Source: JBGSYJ01 sp041748075
GTDB taxonomy: Bacteria; Acidobacteriota; Thermoanaerobaculia; Gp7-AA8
DNA: 29,409 bases
Reading direction: 5' to 3'
Assembly (NCBI GenBank): GCA_041748075.1
Contig: JBGTDX010000120.1
Coordinates: 1 to 29,409, forward strand
The translations under genes and the position numbers were made by a program. Positions 15,282-22,694 of this stretch are shown here, piece by piece; position 1 is the first letter of the stretch; every line of letters begins with the position of its first letter. The notes beneath the pieces were generated by a model, which made no database searches, was not told the DNA's origin, and saw nothing but the letters and a program-made list of their open reading frames with translations.

Positions 15282-15307
15282 CCTCTCCCCGCCGCAGCGG
15301 GGAGAGG
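15282..15307 (-). terminator. Hairpin downstream of the RNA-binding protein gene
   Basis: CCTCTCCCCGC and GCGGGGAGAGG form an 11-base-pair perfect stem with a CGCA loop. It lies about 70 bases past the stop of the minus-strand RRM gene, so it could end that transcript. There is no T-run after it in either direction. A further CAGGGGAGAGGGG copy at 15309-15321 could form an alternative pairing. It may be an intergenic repeat rather than a terminator. Confidence 0.4.
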
Positions 15308-15376
15308 GCAGGGGAGAGGGGCGTCCCAACGACAGCGGACTTCGAACTTGTGACTCCTCGACTCCTGGCTATCTCC

Positions 15377-15631
15377 TCAGGCGTCCAGTTTCTTCGGCTT
15401 TGCTTCGTCGACTTTCAGCTCCTGGCCATTCACGTCGCGGCCGTTGAGTCCGGCAATCGCGGAGCGGGCTTCGTCGTCACTGCTGAATTCGATGAATCCG
15501 AAGCCTTTCGACTCGCCACCCTTGCGCTCGGTTGCGACGTTTGCCGAAACGGGCGTGCCGAACGGGACTGCGAGCTCATTGAGTTCTGCATCTGTGATCT
15601 GCTTGGAAAGATTGCCTACGTATATCTTCAT
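15377..15631 (-). CDS. RRM-domain RNA-binding protein
   Basis: The 84-residue protein is a single RNA recognition motif. RNP2 is IYVGNL at residues 3-8 and RNP1 is KGFGFIEF near 42-49, both intact with their aromatic residues. Single-RRM proteins of this type in cyanobacteria and many other bacteria bind RNA and are often cold-induced. The short Lys-rich C-terminus (EAKPKKLDA) replaces the Gly-rich tail seen in some relatives. The start at 15631 is certain: AAGGAG lies six bases upstream and the RRM begins at residue 2. A good promoter at 15796-15824 predicts a leader of about 158 bases, long for so small a gene and reminiscent of cold-shock mRNAs. Confidence 0.95.
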   Translation of the reverse strand: MKIYVGNLSKQITDAELNELAVPFGTPVSANVATERKGGESKGFGFIEFSSDDEARSAIAGLNGRDVNGQELKVDEAKPKKLDA

Positions 15632-15795
15632 TTGAAGCTCCTTGCCGGCCGTGCGGCAGCTCTGTCGACGAACGCGTGGGCGAGTGAATCCGTGTCGCAT
15701 GAGTCGAAAGAGGGGAGACTAAGGGGGGTGGGTCCAGAGAATCTGACTTAGTTCAGAAAGACTGAAGGGCCGGAGAAGTTTCTCCGACGAGACTT

Positions 15796-15824
15796 CACTA
15801 TACGCCGTTCGGGAGGGAATGTCA
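15796..15824 (-). promoter_or_regulatory. Sigma-70-type promoter of the RRM gene
   Basis: On the minus strand, GTGACA (15824-15819, five of six with TTGACA), a 17-base spacer and TATAGT (15801-15796, five of six with TATAAT) form the best consensus promoter in the window. Transcription would start near 15789. Just downstream, at 15770-15785, lies the dyad CGGAGAAGTTTCTCCG, which could be an operator or the first hairpin of the leader. Confidence 0.6.
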
Positions 15825-15930
15825 CTGCATGCGGATATGATGGGCGATCGATCGCACGTTCTATGGAGCGGTGATTGCAGGATTTTTCCAGATGAACCCA
15901 TAAGGACGGCAGAGCTGATGAAGGAGAGTC

Positions 15931-16845
15931 ATGAGCATCGGAGTAGGTGATCGAGTGAAGTATCCTCGGATGGAAGAGAAATGGGGCAAAGGTGAGGTGC
16001 GCGCCATCTGGCCCGACGGCAAGATCACGGTACGTTTCGCACGCGTCGGGGACAAGAAACTGGGGAGTGCGGCCGATCTCGAGAAGCTGGAAGGCGATGA
16101 GGCCGAGGATGAAGTGCTCGATACACGGCCTGTGCGGAAGGTGAGTAAGACGAGGGTCTCGACCCGGGCGGTCCCTTCCATAGAGAAGCTGAAGCAGGAT
16201 TTTCTCAAACGGTTTCCGGCTGGTTTCGAGGATCCGGATTTCATCGCCAGAGAGCGCAACTACAAGCTCGAGGCGCACGCGCTCGTGGAAAAATCGCTGG
16301 CCCCTGCTGTGGTCAATGATCTGATCGACGATGGCAAGTATCAGGAGGTATGCGCGCGGGCGCGAGCAGTCGTCCAGATGACCCAACTGATCGACCATCG
16401 GGAGACCTCTGCGCTCAACACGAGTACGCGGGAAGTAGCGAATGCGGAAGAGTATGCGCGCGGCCTGAATGAGCTTCTCTACGGCTCCGCCGAATTCCGT
16501 CCGCGGTTCGAGCAGTTCGTCGCCGCTCTGCAGCGGCTCGGCGGCGCGAAGTGGCCCCTTGTGACGTATTTTCCGTTCATCGCGTTCCCCGCCGAGCACA
16601 TGTTCCTCGATCCCGAAGCGACCAAAGCCGTTGCGGCGTCCTGCGGAGTCGAGTTGAGTTACCGCCCGACGCCGAACTGGAAGACGTATGAAGCACTGCA
16701 GCGGCTCATCGGCGTGCTCGAAGAGAACCTTGCGAATCTCGAACCGAGGGACCGGATCGATCTTCAGTCGTTCATCTGGTACGCGACGCGGAAGGATACG
16801 TATGCGGAACGGCCGGAAGCCGCGGGAGCGGCCGGTCACGAATGA
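15931..16845 (+). CDS. Protein with N-terminal Tudor/SH3-like domain (DUF3553-like), function unknown
   Basis: The 304-residue soluble protein begins with about 45 residues (GDRVKYPRMEEKWGKGEVRAIWPDGKITVRFARVGDKKL) in the pattern of the beta-barrel at the C-terminus of PcrA/UvrD helicases and in DUF3553. In that family the barrel contacts RNA polymerase or nucleic acid. An acidic and basic linker follows (EGDEAEDE, RKVSKTR). The rest is helical (residues 80-295) with WPLVTYFPFIAFPAEHMFLDPE as its most distinctive stretch; I do not recognise this part. GAAGGAGA lies just before the ATG, so the start is firm. It is divergent from the RRM gene across 299 bases and ends at a strong pair of hairpins. 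A nucleic-acid-linked role is inference from the N-terminal domain only. Confidence 0.75.
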   Translation: MSIGVGDRVKYPRMEEKWGKGEVRAIWPDGKITVRFARVGDKKLGSAADLEKLEGDEAEDEVLDTRPVRKVSKTRVSTRAVPSIEKLKQDFLKRFPAGFEDPDFIARERNYKLEAHALVEKSLAPAVVNDLIDDGKYQEVCARARAVVQMTQLIDHRETSALNTSTREVANAEEYARGLNELLYGSAEFRPRFEQFVAALQRLGGAKWPLVTYFPFIAFPAEHMFLDPEATKAVAASCGVELSYRPTPNWKTYEALQRLIGVLEENLANLEPRDRIDLQSFIWYATRKDTYAERPEAAGAAGHE

Positions 16846-16869
16846 CGCGAGATGCTCGCCGGCACAAGC

Positions 16870-16897
16870 GGCCGAACATGCAATGCAGTGTTCGGCC
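16870..16897 (+). terminator. Hairpin terminator after the Tudor-like gene
   Basis: GGCCGAACA and TGTTCGGCC form a nine-base-pair stem with a ten-base loop, 24 bases after the stop of the plus-strand gene. There is no strong T-run. It sits in a convergent gap with a second, stronger hairpin. Confidence 0.55.
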
Positions 16898-16941
16898 ACC
16901 TGGCTCAGGTCACGACATAGGCGTCATGCATCGTTGCGCCG

Positions 16942-16977
16942 CGATGGGGCAGGGCATCGGAGTGCCCTGCCCCATCG
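16942..16977. terminator. Strong hairpin (15-bp stem) between convergent genes
   Basis: CGATGGGGCAGGGCA and its exact complement form a perfect 15-base-pair stem with a six-base TCGGAG loop. It ends one base before the stop codon of the minus-strand pseudopilin gene (16979-16981). As the strongest hairpin in the window it likely terminates transcription from both directions, though it lacks a U-tract. Confidence 0.7.
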
Positions 16978-16978
16978 G

Positions 16979-17485
16979 TCAGTCGCTGAAGCTCTCTGGC
17001 TCGAGCAGGAACCGTTTCAGGTGGACGTCGCGGCGGTTGTTGTAGCTGATGGCTTCGAGATGTTTCTTCAATTCGCGGGCGAGCGCTTTGTCTTCGCGGC
17101 TCAATCCGGGATAGATCCTTCGCAGTTCCGGAAGGATCTTCTCATCGAGCGTCTGATGCGCGACGAGCAGTTGCTCGAGGTTACGCTGGACGGCGGGGAG
17201 GTTGATCTCCTCTCCATTCACGGCGCCCGCGAGAAGGGCGTGCTGGTCTTTGTAGATGAACTCGAGCAGGTCGGCGATCTGCAACGACGCAGCTCCGATC
17301 TCTTTCAGCGGCTGGGATTCCGCCGTTTCGATGGCCCTGGCTGCTTCCCGAGCCGCCTGCACCGCAGGCAGAAGCAGTCCGATCAGAATCGCGATGATTG
17401 CAATGACGACGAGAAGCTCGATCAATGTGAAGCCGGCTGCAATCGGTCTCCGCCGAGTGGCCGGGGTTCCGGGGGCCTGAAGCAT
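16979..17485 (-). CDS. Pseudopilin-like protein with prepilin methylation signal
   Basis: The 168-residue protein has a class III (prepilin) leader: cleavage is expected after G18 in AAG/FTLIELLVV, with F19 methylated and E23 at position +5. The hydrophobic helix and following LLPAVQAAREAAR are the signature start of DUF1559-type proteins, abundant in Planctomycetes and Acidobacteria. The DUF1559 C-terminal beta domain is absent. Instead the remaining 110 residues are helical and charged (EEINLPAVQRNLEQLLVAHQ; REDKALARELKKHLEAI). It should be processed by a prepilin peptidase and go to a type II secretion or type IV pilus-like machine, none of which is in the window. GGAGGA lies six bases before the ATG. 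It is 127 bases downstream of the large regulator gene on the same strand. Confidence 0.85.
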   Translation of the reverse strand: MLQAPGTPATRRRPIAAGFTLIELLVVIAIIAILIGLLLPAVQAAREAARAIETAESQPLKEIGAASLQIADLLEFIYKDQHALLAGAVNGEEINLPAVQRNLEQLLVAHQTLDEKILPELRRIYPGLSREDKALARELKKHLEAISYNNRRDVHLKRFLLEPESFSD

Positions 17486-17612
17486 GTGTTTCCTCCATGG
17501 ATGGTTTCCGGCGGGCAGAAGCGCCCTCCGATCATGGAAGAAATCTAGTCTCGTTCAGGGTCCGGATCATGAGGGAAGTCTGATGTTTTGGTGATGGTTC
17601 CGTGTTTGAGAG

Positions 17613-20600
17613 CTAATTGACGGCTGGCGAGGAGTCTCCGAGATTCCATCCGCGGCGGATCTCGTCGGCTTCAGCGACGCGGCCGATCTCGCGCAGGGCA
17701 GATTCCAGCTGGATTGGAATGCGCGCATGCGCGAGGGAGAGCCCGAGCCTTTCCCCGTCGGGGACCTGATTCCGGACCGATTCGAGCACGTCAATCGCGC
17801 GTCGGAGCTGCGGAACGGCATTTCTCGGTTTGCGCGCCGCGACCAGACATTCCCCGAGAGCGGCCGTCGCGCGCCATCGTTCGCCGAGTCCCGAGTGCTG
17901 CAGCAAATCGACGGCGGTACGCGCTCTGTCGACCGCATCGGACACGTTGCCCGAAAGGAGCTCTCCCCGGGCGAGCTCTGAGCACGCAAGCCCCATCCCG
18001 TCCCTGTTTCCGAGTTCGCCGGCGATTGCCTCCGCGGTTCGCGCGGCCGAGATGGCCGGCCCCGCACTGCCTTCTGCGATGTGACGACGCGCGATGTCGA
18101 TCAGGATGCGGAACTCGTCGTCTCGGTCGCCGATCTCGCGCACCATCTTCAGCGAGCGATCGAGGAGGGAGGCTGCAGCCGCGGGGTCGCCCGACTCGAG
18201 CGTTGCGCGCCCGAGAAGCCAGAGCGTCTCCGCCTCGCAGTGTGCGTCGCCGATCTCATTGAGATTGCACAGCGTCTCGTGAAGGTACTCGATTGCCTCT
18301 GTGTACAAGCCCTGTGACATTCTCGCCTGACCGAGGCCCATGTTCGTTTTCGCCTCGCCCGCAACGTCGCCGATCCGCCGGAAGTCCTCGCGCGCGCGCA
18401 GAGCCAGCTCAATGGCTTTCTGATATTCGCCGCGAGTGAGCTCGACCCAGTGCAGACGGCGCATGAGGAGCGCGCGATGGCGGAGATTCGTCGAGCGGTC
18501 GCTCGCCTCGATGGCGCGCGACAGAAGTTGCGCGCCAACCGAGTAGTTTCCCTGCAGGGCCGTGGCCCAGCCGAACACGCCATAGGCGAGCGCCGCCAAC
18601 TCGCTGGCCGGATCGATCTGCTCGAGGGATGCCGTGAGGATCTCGCTCGCGGTGTCATAGTGACCCATCGCCGCTTCGACACCGCCGAGCTCGATCCTTG
18701 CCCGGAGCTCGCCCGCGCTTGTGCCCGCGCGTGCGAACACTTTGACAGCTCGACGCAGGTCGTCAGCAGCAGTGCGGTATCGGCTCAGTGCGGTCGCAGT
18801 GCGGCCGCGGAGAAGCAGCAGATCGCCGAGCGGCGGGGACTCCGGCTCACCGGAAATTGACTGCAGAGCAGCCGTAAGCGTGTCCTCTGCTTCCTTCAGG
18901 CGTCCGACGGAGAAGAGTGCCTCGCCGAGAGCGAGGCTGAGATCGATCTGCCGCGTGCTGGGAATCGCGGCCCCTTTTCGTTCGAGCGAAGCGGCGGCAC
19001 GCGAGGCTCGCTCCGCCGAGGCCAGTGCCTGGCGCCACTCCCATCGGCTGCTCGCCGCACGCCACGCATCCAGAGAAGCCTCGAACGTCCGCTCCATGTC
19101 GCCGGATGCTTCGCAATGTACGCTAACCGCTTCCGCAACGCGTTCGCGATCGTGAACATAGACGCTTTCCAGGGCACGCGCGGCATCGCGGTGCAGCGAC
19201 GTTCGCTGCCTCTCCGTGATGCGGTCGTAGACGATTCTGCGAATGATCGTGTGATAGAAGCGGCAATCATCACCGGGGGAGAGGTTTCGCCGCGTGAGAA
19301 CGCCCTGCCGCACGCCGTCGTCGAGGATGCGATCGACCTCTCCTTCATCGACACCGCTCATACGCGCAAGCGTCACGACACGAAACTCGTCTCCGAGAAC
19401 CGACGCGGCTTCGACGATCGTCCTCACGTTCTCATCGAGTCGCTCGAGCCTGGCTTCCGCGAGCAGGACGATGCTCTCGGGAAGTTTCATCTCCGCATCC
19501 CCGGTCCAGACCCACTGGCCTCCTGCTTCGTCGATACGGAGCACACCGTCTGCAACGAGCAGACGGAGAATCTCCATGAGAAAGAATGGATTCCCCCGCG
19601 AAGCATCGAAGATGGCTTTCAGCCGCTCAGCTGGTATGTCGAGGGACGCGAATGTGGCGCCGCGGTCGCCTGCCGGTACCTCTGTGCCGAACACCGATTC
19701 AATCGCCGACCGACAGGTGTCCCGCGAGAGCGGATTCAGCTGAAGAGTCGTGAAGCTGCGACGCAAGGCCTCTCGGCGCATCCATCCGCCGAGCAGCTCG
19801 TCCCCGTTCGCCATGTCTTCGAGGCGCGCGGTCATGATGAGCATGATGGGATGGGGGCCTGTGGAGCGAAGCAGAAACGAAATGAGGTCGAGCTCCGCCT
19901 CGGTTGCCCACTGAAGATCGTCGAGCACGAGAACGAGGGGACGCTCGCGCGCCAGCGCTTCGAGTTCCTGGCAGATGGGGACGATGAGCCGGTACGGATC
20001 GCCGAGCGCGCCGAGAGCATTGGATCCGGCATTGCGGAGGTCGGCCCCTGGTTCGTCGACCGAGGTGTGCTTCATCTGCGCGAGAAGATCGACGAAGGCC
20101 TGGTACGGACGAAGCTGACTCGCGCCGTAGTCGAAGAATCGGAGATATGGCGTGCGTGCGTTCGCTGCCGCGGCGCGGTTCTGAAAGCGGCGGGCCAGTT
20201 GCGTCTTGCCGATGCCTGCATCTCCGAGGAGCATCACCGGACGCGCGGAACCGCGCAACGCACTGGCGAGCTCCGCGTCGAGCAGAGTCAGCTCGCTTTC
20301 CCTTCCCGCGAGTTGATCGAACTCGGGAAGGGTGCGGCGCATGGCGGATTGCACATCGATCGAGACCGCCCGCTCGGTCTCGTGAAGGAACCGATAGCCA
20401 CGCCCATGATACGTAGCGATGTAACGTGGCTTCGCCGGGCTGTCGTCGAGGGCGCGGCGGATCTGGGAAATCGCACGCTTGAGCACACCGTCTGTCGTGA
20501 AGACGTCGGGCCAGATGTTCTCGAGCAGCTCCTCTTTGGAGACGACGCGGCCGTTGTGGCGTGCAAGATAGCGAAGGACTCGCACAGCCTGCGGCTCGAG

Positions 20601-20693
20601 GGGAACCGCGACCCCTTCGCGGTACAGCAGGTCCACATCCCCCGGAACCGAGTAGAAGGCGAAGCTGATGCTGTCCCTGTGCTCAGCAGTCAT
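17613..20693 (-). CDS. Winged-helix/AAA ATPase/TPR transcriptional regulator
   Basis: The 1026-residue protein is a STAND-like regulator. Residues 10-105 are an OmpR/CadC-type winged helix (VPLEPQAVRVLRYLARHNGR, SKEELLENIWPD, VLKRAISQIRRAL, YHGRGYRF). Residues about 125-480 are an AAA-type ATPase with Walker A LGDAGIGKT (about 157-165) and Walker B LVLVLDDLQW (about 250-258). The C-terminal half is a series of TPR-like repeats (ALGEALFSVGRLKEAEDTLTAAL; NMGLGQARMSQGLYTEAIEYLHETL). No membrane helix is seen, so unlike CadC it is cytosolic. In related proteins ligand or partner binding to the TPR region and ATP binding by the ATPase allow DNA binding. The start at 20693 has GGGAGG just upstream; an earlier ATG at 20717 has none. 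It is divergent from the M61-like lipoprotein gene, an obvious candidate target. Confidence 0.9.
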   Translation of the reverse strand: MTAEHRDSISFAFYSVPGDVDLLYREGVAVPLEPQAVRVLRYLARHNGRVVSKEELLENIWPDVFTTDGVLKRAISQIRRALDDSPAKPRYIATYHGRGYRFLHETERAVSIDVQSAMRRTLPEFDQLAGRESELTLLDAELASALRGSARPVMLLGDAGIGKTQLARRFQNRAAAANARTPYLRFFDYGASQLRPYQAFVDLLAQMKHTSVDEPGADLRNAGSNALGALGDPYRLIVPICQELEALARERPLVLVLDDLQWATEAELDLISFLLRSTGPHPIMLIMTARLEDMANGDELLGGWMRREALRRSFTTLQLNPLSRDTCRSAIESVFGTEVPAGDRGATFASLDIPAERLKAIFDASRGNPFFLMEILRLLVADGVLRIDEAGGQWVWTGDAEMKLPESIVLLAEARLERLDENVRTIVEAASVLGDEFRVVTLARMSGVDEGEVDRILDDGVRQGVLTRRNLSPGDDCRFYHTIIRRIVYDRITERQRTSLHRDAARALESVYVHDRERVAEAVSVHCEASGDMERTFEASLDAWRAASSRWEWRQALASAERASRAAASLERKGAAIPSTRQIDLSLALGEALFSVGRLKEAEDTLTAALQSISGEPESPPLGDLLLLRGRTATALSRYRTAADDLRRAVKVFARAGTSAGELRARIELGGVEAAMGHYDTASEILTASLEQIDPASELAALAYGVFGWATALQGNYSVGAQLLSRAIEASDRSTNLRHRALLMRRLHWVELTRGEYQKAIELALRAREDFRRIGDVAGEAKTNMGLGQARMSQGLYTEAIEYLHETLCNLNEIGDAHCEAETLWLLGRATLESGDPAAAASLLDRSLKMVREIGDRDDEFRILIDIARRHIAEGSAGPAISAARTAEAIAGELGNRDGMGLACSELARGELLSGNVSDAVDRARTAVDLLQHSGLGERWRATAALGECLVAARKPRNAVPQLRRAIDVLESVRNQVPDGERLGLSLAHARIPIQLESALREIGRVAEADEIRRGWNLGDSSPAVN

Positions 20694-20740
20694 CGTGCCT
20701 CCCGGATACAAGTGCAACCGAATCGTTTTCCGGGGCGGTA

Positions 20741-20746
20741 ATTATA
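20741..20746 (-). promoter_or_regulatory. -10 box (TATAAT) of the winged-helix/AAA/TPR regulator
   Basis: A perfect TATAAT on the minus strand lies in an unusually AT-rich patch for this window and predicts a leader of about 40 bases that includes the GGGAGG ribosome site. The -35 position (CCGATT at 17 bases) is a poor match, which is compatible with activator-dependent or autoregulated transcription. Confidence 0.5.
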
Positions 20747-20888
20747 TTAGATATTGGCCGAGTAATCGGCAGAACTTGACTGGCATCCCGCACCCCTGGT
20801 TCGCCACAAAGACGATCCCGGCATTGTCTCGCTCGGAATGACAAGGGCAATCCTGAAACTCTTCAACGGCTTTTCCGTCAAAAGCGGT

Positions 20889-22595
20889 ATGCGAAGCGCC
20901 TCATTGGGGATGTTCCTGCTTCTGTTCGCCGGTTGCGCTTCGAGACCCTTGCCCCCGGCACAGCCAACGCTGCTGTACATCACGCTCGAGAAAGAATCCG
21001 AGGGTGAGCACTGGCGGGCGACGTGGCACCTCGAAAGACCGACGCGGGAGCTGCGATTCGAACGGCGGGGTGCCGGGTTCCGCGCCGCAGTGTTCGAAGT
21101 TCTCACGCCCGGGTTTGGCATGGAGCGCGATGGAGATCTCGAGGTTCTGCGTACGAATGGCGAGCCCGCGCAGACGATCACGGTCCGCTTTCCCGAGTTC
21201 TCGCGGAAGCTCGAGAAGGAGTATGAATTCTTCCAGAAGTTCTCCGACGGAAGCGTGGCCATCTACACCGGCCATCTCGTGGCGCGACCCCACTACGACG
21301 ACGATCCCGCGGAGTGTTCCGGCTGTTTCATCCGGACGTTCCGGTTCGTCGGACCTCCCGCGACCCCGATCATCGTCGACGGGCGCGTTGCATCCTCACC
21401 TTTCCAATGGCGCGACGAGAAGCTTCAGGGCTCCTACATCTATTTCGGATCGATCGAGCCGGTCGAGTCGGACGAGATGATCTCGATCATCGATCCGGCG
21501 CTTCCCCGCTGGCTCGAAGAAGAGACGAAACGGGCACTTCCGCAACTGTTCGCGATCTACACGGAGCGCTTCGGAGTCGACCTTCGCGAGCGTCCCACGA
21601 TCCTGTTCAACTACATCGACAACAAGGGGTCGGGCTACTCGAGCGGAGGTGGAACGCTGCCGGGACAGATTCAGCTCACAGTCGATGGCGCAGCCTGGGA
21701 GGAGCGGTCGCAAGAGGCCTTCCTCCTCCTGTTTCACTTTCTCGCCCACGAGGCAGTCCATCTCTGGAACGGGCAGCTCATCAACTATCCCGCCACGGAG
21801 GATTCATGGATGCACGAGGGATCAGCGGATGCGCTTGCCCAGCGTACGCTCCGCGAGCTCGGGCTGATCGACGAGGCGGCCTTTCTCGACTACCAGTCTG
21901 CGGCGCTCAACGAATGCCGCAAACGGCTCGGGGGAGTTCCGCTTCGAGCGGCGGCGAAGCATGGCCAGTTCTCACTCTATTACTCGTGCGGAAATGCGAT
22001 CGCCCTCCTGACCGAATCAGTCATGGATGAGGGCGATCTGTTCAGCTTCTGGATGCGTCTCATTGCGCGCACGATCGATTCAGGTGAGTACGATGCCGAA
22101 GACTACTTCGCGGTATGGAGTGATGCGGGCGCTGAAGTGAATGACGTAGAGATGCTGCGACGCTTCATCGAGCAGAGTGCCGGACCGGATGATCTCGTTT
22201 CGATGCTGACGGCGCACGGTGTCGCGGTCAGGGGGAACACAAGTCCGCCGCAGACTTACGGTCAATCTGTCGCCCGCGACTCGCTTCTGAGAATTCTCGG
22301 AGAGCATTGCAGGGGAGGATACGGTTTCAACACAGACCGGGCCGGCTTCATCCTGGACAAATCGAACGTCTGCGGTCCGATTCCGGCCGGAGGAATCGTC
22401 ACGGCGATCGGAGGCTACGATGTGCTGCGGGAAGGCGAGCGGACCAGGGATGCGCTGCACGAGAACTGTGGATCGGACGAGCCGGTTCTGCTGGCGGTGA
22501 CGGTGGATGGCTCGGGCACGACGGTCGAAGCTCCATGCACCAGAGAAGTCACCGCGCGTCCGACCTATCTGGAGATCGTCAGCCGGCGCGAGTGA
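20889..22595 (+). CDS. Lipoprotein with M61-like gluzincin peptidase motif
   Basis: The 568-residue protein starts with a lipoprotein signal (MFLLLFAGC; acylated Cys at 16), so it is probably anchored to a membrane facing the periplasm or outside. The zinc site is HEAVH (287-291) with E310 exactly 18 residues after the second His, giving HEXXH-X18-E as in M1 and M61 peptidases. The final 100 residues (DRAGFILDKSNVCGPIPAGGIVTAIGGYDVL) look like a PDZ domain, the M61 glycyl-aminopeptidase arrangement. Several cysteines (ECSGC, NVC, ENC, APC) may form disulfides. I prefer the start at 20889: the upstream ATG at 20838 lies in a dispersed intergenic motif and would put a charged extension before the signal peptide. 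It is divergent from the AAA/TPR regulator and precedes the kinase gene by 99 bases. Confidence 0.8.
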   Translation: MRSASLGMFLLLFAGCASRPLPPAQPTLLYITLEKESEGEHWRATWHLERPTRELRFERRGAGFRAAVFEVLTPGFGMERDGDLEVLRTNGEPAQTITVRFPEFSRKLEKEYEFFQKFSDGSVAIYTGHLVARPHYDDDPAECSGCFIRTFRFVGPPATPIIVDGRVASSPFQWRDEKLQGSYIYFGSIEPVESDEMISIIDPALPRWLEEETKRALPQLFAIYTERFGVDLRERPTILFNYIDNKGSGYSSGGGTLPGQIQLTVDGAAWEERSQEAFLLLFHFLAHEAVHLWNGQLINYPATEDSWMHEGSADALAQRTLRELGLIDEAAFLDYQSAALNECRKRLGGVPLRAAAKHGQFSLYYSCGNAIALLTESVMDEGDLFSFWMRLIARTIDSGEYDAEDYFAVWSDAGAEVNDVEMLRRFIEQSAGPDDLVSMLTAHGVAVRGNTSPPQTYGQSVARDSLLRILGEHCRGGYGFNTDRAGFILDKSNVCGPIPAGGIVTAIGGYDVLREGERTRDALHENCGSDEPVLLAVTVDGSGTTVEAPCTREVTARPTYLEIVSRRE

Positions 22596-22626
22596 CATTC
22601 GACTTCCGAATCCCAACGGAGAAAGC

Positions 22627-22656
22627 TCGACACCGCGAACGCCAAAACAGTACGAT
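22627..22656 (+). promoter_or_regulatory. Possible promoter of the Ser/Thr kinase gene
   Basis: TCGACA (22627-22632) and TACGAT (22651-22656) are separated by 18 bases, near-consensus for a housekeeping sigma factor. A start near 22663 leaves a leader of about 32 bases that includes AAGGAG before the ATG at 22695. Confidence 0.4.
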
Positions 22657-22694
22657 GACGGTTCCCTCGGCCGCAGTCACTGACAAGGAGCCCC

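Larger units (their letters stand above)
15057..15376. other. Gene-free stretch with repeat and hairpin
   Basis: These 320 bases lie between the amidohydrolase start and the end of the RNA-binding protein gene, both on the minus strand. They hold the heptamer array and the hairpin listed separately. One short plus-strand frame, 15127-15219 (GTG start, 30 codons, containing VVVQMRIDPEKFAAMMAG), has protein-like composition. It has no ribosome binding site and could be a gene remnant. I see nothing else coding. Confidence 0.6.

Noticed and set aside
15748..16899. Minus-strand 383-codon open frame opposite the Tudor-like gene
   Set aside because: The plus-strand gene has a strong ribosome site and a recognisable N-terminal domain; the minus frame covers the intergenic promoter and terminator hairpin and has no ribosome site.
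19116..20741. Plus-strand 541-codon open frame opposite the AAA/TPR regulator
   Set aside because: The minus-strand frame carries winged-helix, Walker A and Walker B motifs in order; the plus frame has none and is an antisense shadow.
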